This document shows positions 28,266 through 36,887 of a stretch of DNA of 36,887 nt, piece by piece (position 1 is the stretch's first letter; each line of letters begins with the position of its first letter). The DNA lies in contig NZ_JAOAOP010000037.1 of assembly GCF_030398335.1 (NCBI RefSeq), forward strand, positions 1 through 36,887, given 5' to 3'. Below the pieces are notes generated by a model. That model saw only the letters and a list, made by a program, of their open reading frames with translations. It made no database searches and was not told the origin of the DNA. The position numbers were made by a program, and so were the translations under genes. The DNA comes from Aquibium sp. A9E412. GTDB lineage: Bacteria > Pseudomonadota > Alphaproteobacteria > Rhizobiales > Rhizobiaceae.

Positions 28266-30560
28266 ATGGCATCAGCGACACCCTACGCGACCGGCCGCGT
28301 CATTGCCGCGCTGATCCTCGGCGTGCTGATCTACGGCCTGGCGATGGGCACGACCTATCCGCTGCTCGGCATCGTCCTGTCCGATCGGGTGGCGGAGAGC
28401 TGGAACGGCCTCAACGCGGCGGCGACCGGCCTCGGACTGCTGCTTGGCGTGGCGCTGGTGCCGATCCTGGCGCGGCGGCTCGGCGCCGGGCGCACGGCGA
28501 TCCTCGGCATCGTCCTGATGGCCGCCGCGCTCGCCGTGCTTGCCGCGGTGCGCGACTTCTGGGCGCTGTTTGCCGCGCGCCTGGCGCTCGGCTGCGGCGC
28601 GAACCTGCTGTTCGTGGTGGCCGAGACCGCGCTCAACGTGTTCGCCTCGCCGCAGCGGCGCGGCCGGGTGATGGGCCTCTACACGGCGGCCGTCGCTTTC
28701 GGCTTCGTCGTCGGTCCCGCGGTGGTGGCGCTGACCACCGACAGGCCGGGCCTGCTGCTCGTCGCGTGCGCGGCGGTGACGCTGGCCGCCCTCGCGCCGC
28801 TCGGCCGGACGCGGCGGGCGGTCGATGCCGCGGTCCTGCCGGTGCCGGCATCGCGACTGGCCGGCAGCGTGCGCGCCTTTCCGTTCGCCTTCGGCTTCCT
28901 GTTCGTCGCCTCGGCCGTCGATGCCGTGGCGATCAGCCTGCTGCCGGTCATCGCGCTGCGTCAGGGCTTTGCGGTGGAGACCGGGGCGCTGTTCGTGACC
29001 GTCTTCCATGTCGGCCTGCTGGTCGGCCAGCCGCTGGTCGGCCTCGCCCTCGACAGGGTCGGCCGGCGCCGCACGGTGCTCGGCTGCTGCGCGCTGTCGC
29101 TCGTCGCCGCGCTGCTCATGGCCGACGCCGAAAGCCTCGGCCGCTGGCCGGCGATGGCGCTGCTGTTCGGATGGGGCGGCGCCAATTACGGGCTTTACAC
29201 CGCCGGCCTGGCGCTGATCGGCGACCGCTTCCGCGGCGCCGCGCTGACGGCGGCCACGGCCGCCTTCGCGGCCGTCTACGCCGCCGCGGCGCTGGTCTCG
29301 CCACCGCTCGCCGGCGGTGCCGTTGCGCTCGCCGGGGCGGCCGGATTCCACCTCGCCGCCGCGGCCGTTTATCTCGCCGTCGGGCTGGTCGGCCTGGCGC
29401 TGTTCCGGCCGGCCGAGCCGACGCTCGGCCGCAAAGCGCGGCGGCGGCGCGTTTCAATCGATTCGGGCGGTCGCGCCCAGCTTCCGTTTTCGCGGAAGTT
29501 CTGCTACTCGCCGGCGAGATATCCGAGGAGACGAGTGATGAGCGAACGGCTGGAAGACATCGCCGCGGCGATGGTGGTCGAGGGCAAGGGGATTCTGGCG
29601 GCGGACGAGAGCTCCGGCACGATCAAGAAGCGGTTCGATTCCATCGCGGTCGAAAGCACCGAGGAGAACCGCCGCGCCTACCGCGAGATGCTGTTCACCG
29701 CGCGCGAGGCGATGGAGAACCACATCTCCGGCGTCATCCTCTACGACGAGACGCTGCGCCAGAAGGCGGCCGACGGCACGCCCTTCGCCGAGGTCATCCG
29801 CGCCGCCGGCGCGGTGCCCGGCATCAAGGTCGACCAGGGCGCCAAGGCGCTGGCAGGCTTCCCCGAGGAGAAGATCACCGAGGGCCTCGACGGCCTGCGC
29901 GAGCGGCTGGCCGAGTATCACGGGCTCGGCGTGCGCTTCGCCAAGTGGCGCGGCGTCATCGCCATCTCCGACACGCTGCCGAGCTGGGGCGCGGTCAAGC
30001 AGAACGCCCAGGCGCTGGCGCGCTACGCCGCGCTGTGCCAGGAGGCCGGCATCGTGCCGATCGTCGAGCCGGAGGTGCTGATGGACGGCGCGCCGGGCGA
30101 CCATTCGATCGACCGCTGCTACGCCGTCACCGAATGGGTGCTGAAGACGGTCTTCGCCGAGCTCTACGACGCGCGCGTCGCGCTCGAGGGCATGGTGCTC
30201 AAGCCCAACATGGTGATCGACGGCAAGAAGGCGCGCACCGCCTCGCGCGAGGAGGTCGCCGACAAGACCGTGCGCTGCCTGCGCGCCACCGTGCCGGCCG
30301 CCGTGCCGGGCATCGCCTTCCTGTCGGGCGGCCAGTCGGACGAGGAGGCGACGGCGCATCTGTCGCTGATGAACCAGCGCCACGACGTGCCGTGGACGCT
30401 GACCTTCTCCTACGGCCGCGCGCTGCAGGCCGCTGCGCTCAAGGCGTGGGGCGGCAAGACGGAGAACGTGGCCGCCGGCCAGCGCGCCTTCGCCCACCGC
30501 GCCCGCATGAACGGGCTGGCGGCGAGCGGCGCCTGGAAGAGCGAGCTCGAGGCGGCCTGA
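28266..30560 (+). CDS. MFS transporter frame running without a stop into aldolase
   Basis: From ATG 28266 (ribosome site GAGGAG) the frame encodes about 385 residues of a 12-helix major facilitator transporter: TTYPLLGIVLSDRV, LGAGRTAILGIVLMAAAL, the mid-loop at about 180-200, GLALDRVGRRRTVLG, and a last helix ending VGLALFRPAEP. No stop codon follows. The frame crosses a basic 40-residue stretch (386-424) encoded by DNA that looks intergenic, then enters the aldolase at Met425, for 764 residues in all. It is either a real fusion, a transporter gene that lost its stop, or a sequence error. The transporter family resembles uncharacterised drug or sugar efflux MFS proteins, and its substrate is unknown. 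The aldolase has its own start and ribosome site, so it can be made alone. Confidence 0.65.
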   Translation: MASATPYATGRVIAALILGVLIYGLAMGTTYPLLGIVLSDRVAESWNGLNAAATGLGLLLGVALVPILARRLGAGRTAILGIVLMAAALAVLAAVRDFWALFAARLALGCGANLLFVVAETALNVFASPQRRGRVMGLYTAAVAFGFVVGPAVVALTTDRPGLLLVACAAVTLAALAPLGRTRRAVDAAVLPVPASRLAGSVRAFPFAFGFLFVASAVDAVAISLLPVIALRQGFAVETGALFVTVFHVGLLVGQPLVGLALDRVGRRRTVLGCCALSLVAALLMADAESLGRWPAMALLFGWGGANYGLYTAGLALIGDRFRGAALTAATAAFAAVYAAAALVSPPLAGGAVALAGAAGFHLAAAAVYLAVGLVGLALFRPAEPTLGRKARRRRVSIDSGGRAQLPFSRKFCYSPARYPRRRVMSERLEDIAAAMVVEGKGILAADESSGTIKKRFDSIAVESTEENRRAYREMLFTAREAMENHISGVILYDETLRQKAADGTPFAEVIRAAGAVPGIKVDQGAKALAGFPEEKITEGLDGLRERLAEYHGLGVRFAKWRGVIAISDTLPSWGAVKQNAQALARYAALCQEAGIVPIVEPEVLMDGAPGDHSIDRCYAVTEWVLKTVFAELYDARVALEGMVLKPNMVIDGKKARTASREEVADKTVRCLRATVPAAVPGIAFLSGGQSDEEATAHLSLMNQRHDVPWTLTFSYGRALQAAALKAWGGKTENVAAGQRAFAHRARMNGLAASGAWKSELEAA
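29465..29498 (+). promoter_or_regulatory. Two small hairpins just before fba
   Basis: GGGCG-GTCG-CGCCC (29465-29478) and CTTCCG-TTTTCG-CGGAAG (29481-29498) lie back to back inside the linker of the MFS-aldolase frame. They look like a terminator or leader element of a normal intergenic space. Confidence 0.4.
29538..30560 (+). CDS. fba: Class I fructose-bisphosphate aldolase
   Basis: The product is 340 residues. It cleaves fructose-1,6-bisphosphate to dihydroxyacetone phosphate and glyceraldehyde-3-phosphate through a lysine Schiff base. The lysine is Lys222 in GMVLKPNMVIDG. Other class I strings are GILAADESSGTIKKRFDSI, GVILYDETLRQKA, PGIKVDQGAKAL, VRFAKWRGVI, IVPIVEPEVLMDG and FLSGGQSDEEAT. 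ATG 29538 has GAGGAG 7 bases upstream and gives the full family length, so this internal start is the likely one despite the open frame upstream. It completes the tkt-gap-pgk-fba set. Confidence 0.94.
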   Translation: MSERLEDIAAAMVVEGKGILAADESSGTIKKRFDSIAVESTEENRRAYREMLFTAREAMENHISGVILYDETLRQKAADGTPFAEVIRAAGAVPGIKVDQGAKALAGFPEEKITEGLDGLRERLAEYHGLGVRFAKWRGVIAISDTLPSWGAVKQNAQALARYAALCQEAGIVPIVEPEVLMDGAPGDHSIDRCYAVTEWVLKTVFAELYDARVALEGMVLKPNMVIDGKKARTASREEVADKTVRCLRATVPAAVPGIAFLSGGQSDEEATAHLSLMNQRHDVPWTLTFSYGRALQAAALKAWGGKTENVAAGQRAFAHRARMNGLAASGAWKSELEAA

Positions 30561-30574
30561 GCCGACCTGCCGAC

Positions 30575-30600
30575 GGCCGCCGGCGCGTTGCCCGGCGGCC
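30575..30600 (+). terminator. Terminator hairpin after fba
   Basis: GGCCGCCGG at 30575-30583 pairs with CCGGCGGCC at 30592-30600 around an 8-base loop, 14 bases after the stop, with a short TTT a few bases on. Confidence 0.5.
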
Positions 30601-30738
30601 GCGGCTTTGCTAGAGAATGACGCCGGAAAACGTGTTGCGGTTTTCGGACGCCACCATGGTCCGTTCAGTCTCCTTGGCTGCCTTCTTGCGACGCCCGACG
30701 GGGCCGGCCGGCCGCGCGGGCCCTCCCGCCGTTCTGCG

Positions 30739-31491
30739 ATGAGCGCGCTGGCGGCCCTGCTGTCCTGGCTCGCCTTCCCGGTCTATGTCTGGCAGGGCGT
30801 CGGCGTGCGGCTGCGCGCCCGGCGCATGCTGCCGCCGGAAGGCCCGGTGCGCCACCACATCGACGGAAGCGGTCCGCCGATCCACCTTCTGGCGATCGGC
30901 GATTCGTCGGTCGCCGGCGTCGGCATCGATCGCGCGCATGACGGGCTCGCCGCCCGGCTGGCCGGGCTGATCGCGGCGCGCGAGGGCCGCCCCGTCGTGT
31001 GGCGCGCGGCCGGCTTCAACTCGGCCACCGCCGGCCAGCTGCGCGACCACGTGGTGGCGCATCTGGCGCCGGAAACCTGGACCCACATCGTGCTGGCCGT
31101 CGGCACCAACGACGCCAAGAACTTCCACACCGTGCGCCGCTTCAAGGCCGAGTTCGGCGGCCTGCTCTATGCGCTGCGCGCGCGCTGGCCGGAGGCGCGC
31201 ATCGTGTGGTCGCCGGTGGTCGACATGCGCCGCGTGCCGGCGCTGCCGCCGCTGCTCGGCCGCATCCTGGAGATCCGCGCCGCGCTGATCAACCGCATGG
31301 GCGCGCGGCTGTGCCTGGAGCGCGGCGCGGTGGCGGCGCCGCGGCTGCCGATCGTCGACCCGCAGGCGGGGTTCTCCGGCGACGGCTTCCACGCCTCGGC
31401 GGCCGGCTACAACGCATGGGCCGAGCACCTGGCGCCCTATGTCGTGCCGCAGCGCACCGCCGCGCCGCGCGACGCCGCTCAGGTGCCGTGA
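30739..31491 (+). CDS. SGNH/GDSL-family hydrolase
   Basis: The product is 250 residues. An N-terminal hydrophobic anchor or signal (MSALAALLSWLAFPVYVWQG) precedes the SGNH fold. Block I is AIGDSSVAGVG with the nucleophile Ser, block III is VGTNDAKN with the oxyanion Asn, and block V is DGFHASAAGY with the catalytic Asp and His. Such enzymes are esterases or deacetylases, and the substrate is not evident. An upstream in-frame start at 30607 would add 44 residues coded by intergenic-looking sequence and is less likely. Its last 13 bases overlap the end of the small convergent gene. Confidence 0.82.
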   Translation: MSALAALLSWLAFPVYVWQGVGVRLRARRMLPPEGPVRHHIDGSGPPIHLLAIGDSSVAGVGIDRAHDGLAARLAGLIAAREGRPVVWRAAGFNSATAGQLRDHVVAHLAPETWTHIVLAVGTNDAKNFHTVRRFKAEFGGLLYALRARWPEARIVWSPVVDMRRVPALPPLLGRILEIRAALINRMGARLCLERGAVAAPRLPIVDPQAGFSGDGFHASAAGYNAWAEHLAPYVVPQRTAAPRDAAQVP

Positions 31492-31640
31492 CTGAAGACG
31501 ACGGTGAGCGAGATCGCGCCGAGCGCGATCAGCGCCAGCTTCCAGAAGTCCTTGCGCCGGCGCAGGCCGGGCAGGCCGAGCGGCTTGATGATGTGCACCG
31601 CCATCATGACGACGATCAGAAGCGACAGGACCTTGGTCAT
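31479..31640 (-). CDS. Small two-helix membrane protein, unknown function
   Basis: The predicted product is 53 residues: MTKVLSLLIVVMMAVHIIKP, a basic loop GLPGLRRRKDFWK, and a second hydrophobic segment LALIALGAISLTVVF. Two membrane helices with a positive loop are clear. An AAAGGA site lies about 10 bases before the ATG at 31640; a longer in-frame extension to 31745 looks non-coding. I believe similar small proteins occur widely in Hyphomicrobiales, but no function is known to me. It converges on the SGNH gene with a 13-base overlap and is divergent from prpE. Confidence 0.65.
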   Translation of the reverse strand: MTKVLSLLIVVMMAVHIIKPLGLPGLRRRKDFWKLALIALGAISLTVVFSHGT

Positions 31641-31676
31641 CCGGCGGGCGTCCTTTCGAGCGTTTCCGGGCGAAAT

Positions 31677-31690
31677 GCGAACCGGTTCGC
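31677..31690. promoter_or_regulatory. Perfect 14-bp palindrome before prpE and the small membrane gene
   Basis: GCGAACCGGTTCGC is self-complementary and lies in the divergent gap (31641-31873). It could be an operator for a dimeric regulator, but no binding protein is evident nearby. Confidence 0.3.
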
Positions 31691-31815
31691 CGTCCGGACA
31701 CGCCTCACACTGCAAGTCGGAGCCGATCCGCGGGTTCTGCGGCATGCGGAACGGCCCGCGGGCTTCGGCGCGCCGCGCGCGCCCGGTTGCCCCGCCGCCT
31801 AAGCCCGAAGTCCGA

Positions 31816-31845
31816 TGGACGCGGCCCGGCGCGATTGGCTAGATA
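31816..31845 (+). promoter_or_regulatory. Candidate promoter for prpE
   Basis: TGGACG at 31816-31821 and TAGATA at 31840-31845 are 18 bases apart. The start codon is 28 bases further on, after GGGAGGAAG. Confidence 0.33.
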
Positions 31846-31873
31846 GCGCCAGCAGGACGGGAGGAAGAAGCCG

Positions 31874-33778
<1,905 letters not shown>

Positions 33779-33865
33779 CGCGGCGTCAGGCCGCTGCCCG
33801 CGGCCGCCGGATTGACCCCGCCGGCCCGCCGCGCCAGTGTCGCGGCGACCAGAAGGGAGAGTTCC

Positions 33866-34657
33866 ATGGCACTGGACGGCAGGACGGCGATCGTGACGGG
33901 CGCGGCGGGCGGTATCGGCTACGCCATCGCCGAGCGGCTGCTGCGCGAGGACGTGCGGGTGATGATCTGCGACGTCGACGGCGAACGCGGCGAGCGGGCC
34001 GTCGCCGATCTGGAGAAGCTCGGCGAGGCGCGCTTCGTCAAGGCCGACGTCGGCAAGCGGCTCGACGTGCACAACCTGGTGGCCGCCGCGCTCGACGCCT
34101 TCGGCGACATCGACATCCTGGTCAACAATGCCGGCATCGTGCACGGCGCCGACTTCCTCGAGCTGCGCGAGGAGGACTTCGACCGGGTGCTCGACGTCAA
34201 CCTGAAGGGCACCTTCCTGACCGGCCAGGCCGTGGCGCGCTACATGGTCGACAAGGTCAACAATGGCGGCCGGCCAGGCACGATCATCAACATGTCGTCG
34301 ATCAACGCCGTCGTCACCATCGCCAACCAGATTCCCTACACGGTGTCGAAGGGCGGCGTGAACCAGCTCACCAAGGCGATGGCGCTGGCGCTGGCGCCCT
34401 ACGGCATCCGCGTCAACGCCATCGGGCCGGGCTCGATCATGACCGACATGCTGTCGGCGGTGAACAAGGACCCGGCCGCCAAGGCGCGCATCCTGTCGCG
34501 CACGCCGATGGGCCGCATCGGCGACCCCGGCGAGATCGCCGCGGTGGCCGCCTTCCTGGCGTCCGACGACGCCAGCTACGTCACCGGCCAGACGATCTAT
34601 GCCGACGGCGGCCGGCTGCCGCTCAACTATACGGTCGAGCCGCCTGCGGAGGCCTGA
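33866..34657 (+). CDS. SDR-family oxidoreductase
   Basis: The product is 263 residues. It is a classical short-chain dehydrogenase with cofactor loop TGAAGGIGYA, NNAGIVHGADF, the Ser of NMSSINAV, and the Tyr and Lys of PYTVSKGG, then PGSIMTDML. An acidic Asp after the second strand (ICDVDGERG) suggests NAD rather than NADP. The ending YADGGRLPLNYTVEPP resembles sugar or polyol dehydrogenases and glucose-1-dehydrogenase-like SDRs. The substrate cannot be named. The ribosome site is AGAAGGGAGAG. It may be co-transcribed with prpE, 87 bases upstream. Confidence 0.85.
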   Translation: MALDGRTAIVTGAAGGIGYAIAERLLREDVRVMICDVDGERGERAVADLEKLGEARFVKADVGKRLDVHNLVAAALDAFGDIDILVNNAGIVHGADFLELREEDFDRVLDVNLKGTFLTGQAVARYMVDKVNNGGRPGTIINMSSINAVVTIANQIPYTVSKGGVNQLTKAMALALAPYGIRVNAIGPGSIMTDMLSAVNKDPAAKARILSRTPMGRIGDPGEIAAVAAFLASDDASYVTGQTIYADGGRLPLNYTVEPPAEA

Positions 34658-34679
34658 GGCCGGGCGCGGCCGGCGGCGC

Positions 34680-34703
34680 GCGGCGGCTCGACCGGACCGC
34701 CGC
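34680..34703 (+). terminator. Hairpin after the SDR gene
   Basis: GCGGCGG at 34680-34686 pairs with CCGCCGC at 34697-34703 around a 10-base loop, without a T-run. Confidence 0.35.
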
Positions 34704-34706
34704 CTC

Positions 34707-34724
34707 CTGACATGATGCTGTCAG
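34707..34724. promoter_or_regulatory. Candidate operator of the VOC-YafY operon
   Basis: CTGACA-TGATGC-TGTCAG is a perfect 6-bp inverted repeat, 55 bases before the VOC start. It is a plausible autoregulatory site for the WYL regulator encoded second in the operon; that link is inference. Confidence 0.4.
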
Positions 34725-34779
34725 CAGGGCTGTGGGAGTGTGTGCACGCAGCGCAACGCCAGCAGCAAGGACAAGCATC

Positions 34780-35154
34780 ATGGCAGACTTCACGCCCGAC
34801 GCCGCCGTCGTGTGGTTCGAGATCCCCGTCAGCGACATGGCGCGCGCCAAGCGCTTCTACGCCGCGGTCCTGGAGACCACGCTGAGCGACCAGACCGACG
34901 GTCCCAACCCGATGGCGGTGTTCGCCGTCAAGGACCCCGCGACCGCGCCGTCCGGCCATCTCTATCCGGGCAAGCCGGCGGCCGCGGGAACCGGCAGCAC
35001 GGTGCACCTCGCCGCGCCGGCGCCGCTCGAGGCGGCGCTCGAGCGGGTGACGCAGAACGGCGGCCAGGTGGTGTCGCCGATCATCGCGATCCCGGCCGGG
35101 CGCTTCGCCTACTGCCTCGATCCCGACGGCAACAGCATCGGCCTGTTCGCCTGA
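34780..35154 (+). CDS. VOC-family (glyoxalase-like) protein
   Basis: The product is 124 residues with the vicinal oxygen chelate fold: VVWFEIPVSDMARAKRFYAA at the start, a middle GHLYPGKPAAAGTGSTVHLA, and GRFAYCLDPDGNSIGLFA at the end, where the Asp-Pro-Asp-Gly-Asn turn is typical. VOC proteins include glyoxalases, antibiotic-binding proteins and dioxygenases; this short type is usually uncharacterised. The start at 34780 follows AAGGA. The YafY regulator begins 17 bases after the stop, so the two form an operon. Confidence 0.84.
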   Translation: MADFTPDAAVVWFEIPVSDMARAKRFYAAVLETTLSDQTDGPNPMAVFAVKDPATAPSGHLYPGKPAAAGTGSTVHLAAPAPLEAALERVTQNGGQVVSPIIAIPAGRFAYCLDPDGNSIGLFA

Positions 35155-35171
35155 GGCGCGGCGCGACAACG

Positions 35172-35873
<702 letters not shown>

Positions 35874-35963
35874 CCGGCAGTGCCGGCTGGCGCTTTGCCG
35901 GCTCGCAAAACGGCGCCGCCACCGGCCGCGGCGTTCCCGCCGCCCTGCTTTTGCCGAGGCGTC

Positions 35964-36671
35964 TTACGAGCGGTCGTCGTCGTCCTCGTCCTCGTCGGGC
36001 TGCGACGACTTCATCGACGACAGCTTGGCGAACACGGCGTCGGCGTCGAGCTCGTCGTCCTCGCTCTTGGCCTTCTCCTCCTCGACCGGCAGCCGCTCGG
36101 TCTGCGCGGCCGGCAGCAGCGTCTCGCCGACCGGCGCCTGCGGCTTGGCGCCGCGCGAGGCGCGCTGCACCTCCATGTCGAGGTCGATCTGCGAGCACAG
36201 GCCGAGCGTCACCGGGTCCATCGGCACCAGATTGGCCGAGTTCCAGTGCGTGCGGTTGCGGATCTGCTCGATGGTCGATTTGGTGGTGCCGACCAGGCGC
36301 GAGATCTGCGCGTCCTTGAGCTCGGGATGGTTGCGCACCAGCCACAGGATCGCGTTGGGCCGGTCCTGGCGCTTCGACAGCGGCGTGTAGCGCGGGCCGC
36401 GGCGCTTGGCCTCCGGCACGCGCACCTTGGGCTCCTGCAGCTTGAGCCGGTAGTCGGCATCCGCCTCGCCCTTGGCGATCTCGTCGCGCGTGAGCTGGCC
36501 GGTCATGATCGGGTCCATGCCCTTGATGCCCTGGGCGGCATCGCCGTCGGCGATCGCCTTGACCTCGAGCGGGTGCAGCTTGCAGAACTGGGCGATCTGA
36601 TCGAAGGTCAGCGCCGTGTTGTCGACCAGCCAGACGGCGGTCGCCTTGGGCATCAGCAGCGTGTTTGCCAT
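35964..36671 (-). CDS. trcR: DUF1013 cell-cycle transcriptional regulator TrcR
   Basis: The product is 235 residues and matches the DUF1013 family found across Alphaproteobacteria, named TrcR in Caulobacter and linked to RNA polymerase and the cell cycle. The N-terminal half (MANTLLMPKATAVWLVDNTA, then LTFDQIAQFCKLHPLEVKAI) and the second helix-turn-helix-like block (RPNAILWLVRNHPELKDAQI, then SRLVGTTKSTIEQIRNRTHW) are the conserved parts. The C-terminal 60 residues are acidic and disordered, ending in a run of Asp and Glu. The start at 36671 is preceded by GAGGA. A good promoter and an inverted repeat lie about 80-120 bases upstream. Confidence 0.9.
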   Translation of the reverse strand: MANTLLMPKATAVWLVDNTALTFDQIAQFCKLHPLEVKAIADGDAAQGIKGMDPIMTGQLTRDEIAKGEADADYRLKLQEPKVRVPEAKRRGPRYTPLSKRQDRPNAILWLVRNHPELKDAQISRLVGTTKSTIEQIRNRTHWNSANLVPMDPVTLGLCSQIDLDMEVQRASRGAKPQAPVGETLLPAAQTERLPVEEEKAKSEDDELDADAVFAKLSSMKSSQPDEDEDDDDRS

Positions 36672-36748
36672 CGCAAAGAATCCTCGTCTTCGCCCGCGTC
36701 CCTGGCGCGGGCGGTGGTCAGTACCACCGATTGGGGAATTGGCGGCCA

Positions 36749-36777
36749 GCTATAGCGGCATTTCGGCGCAATCGCAA
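36749..36777 (-). promoter_or_regulatory. Promoter for trcR
   Basis: On the minus strand TTGCGA (complement of 36772-36777) and TATAGC (complement of 36749-36754) are exactly 17 bases apart, about 80 bases before the trcR start. Confidence 0.5.
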
Positions 36778-36790
36778 ACGGATTGCGCCG
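36764..36790. promoter_or_regulatory. Inverted repeat overlapping the trcR -35
   Basis: CGGCGCAATC at 36764-36773 and GATTGCGCCG at 36781-36790 form a perfect 10-bp inverted repeat with a 7-base centre. It covers the trcR -35, so a bound protein would be expected to repress. The remaining bases to 36887 include GTTAAC at 36822 and two GATTC sites (36843, 36861). Confidence 0.5.
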
Positions 36791-36887
36791 GCCGCACGGC
36801 AGTGAACTCGGGTTAACGGTGTTTCGAACTTGCTTGGGTTCTGATTCGGTTGGTGGCGGTGATTCGGAGACCGCTGCCATGCTTGAG

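Noticed and set aside
36879-36887. ATGCTTGAG with GGAG upstream as the start of a rightward gene
   Set aside because: A ribosome-site-like GGAG at 36866-36869 makes it possible, but only three codons are inside the window, so nothing can be supported.

Overview
The window is about 37 kb of very GC-rich DNA (roughly 70% GC) that reads as a core chromosomal segment of an alphaproteobacterium, most likely of the order Hyphomicrobiales (Rhizobiales). Supporting this are a PhaR-PhaA-PhaB polyhydroxybutyrate cluster, an FdxA-CarD-RpoH2 block, a TPP-riboswitch-controlled thiBPQ operon divergent from a thiamine pyrophosphokinase gene, a DUF4164-zapA pair divergent from tkt-gap-pgk-fba glycolysis genes, a DUF1013 (TrcR-type) cell-cycle regulator, and REP-like palindromes typical of the group. 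I see no phage, insertion sequence, CRISPR array, tRNA or rRNA.

Layout. 1-405: 3' end of a PAP2 phosphatase. 552-1586: asd. 1654-4644: phaR (minus) divergent from phaA and phaB (plus). 4645-5330: a 686-base gene-free region rich in regulatory-looking sequence. 5331-8947: a Suv3-like helicase followed by a small S4 RNA-binding protein. 9083-11481: fdxA, carD and rpoH2. 11726-13228 (minus): an M48 lipoprotein metallopeptidase. 13366-16777 (minus): thiQ, thiP and thiB, read from a promoter and TPP riboswitch at 16831-16985. 17048-19505 (plus): thiN and an ABC-F ATPase. 19555-19900: REP-like palindromes. 19920-20561 (minus): zapA and a DUF4164 coiled-coil gene. 20820-27243 (plus): tkt, gap, a K+/H+ antiporter and pgk. 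27248-28141 (minus): a LysR regulator. 28266-30560 (plus): an MFS transporter frame that runs without a stop codon into class I fructose-bisphosphate aldolase. 30739-35873: SGNH hydrolase, a 53-residue membrane protein (minus), propionyl-CoA synthetase, an SDR, a VOC protein and a YafY/WYL regulator. 35964-36671 (minus): trcR.

How the genes fit together. PhaA and PhaB make 3-hydroxybutyryl-CoA from acetyl-CoA for storage polymer, with PhaR as the likely sensor and repressor. ThiBPQ imports thiamine, ThiN converts it to TPP, and TPP switches the importer off. Transketolase is one consumer of that TPP and lies 3 kb away. Tkt, Gap, Pgk and Fba supply the triose and pentose interconversions. CarD and RpoH2 are global transcription factors, and ZapA and TrcR belong to cell division and the cell cycle.

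The items most worth a second look are the 4645-5330 region (four helically phased 11-bp DnaA-box-like repeats, a 46-bp imperfect direct repeat, five GTTAAC palindromes and a cluster of four GANTC sites in 35 bp), the uninterrupted MFS-aldolase reading frame, the ribosome-site-sequestering hairpin under the TPP aptamer, the matched -35 boxes between zapA and tkt, and a perfect inverted repeat on the trcR promoter. All calls come from reading the sequence; no database search was run.
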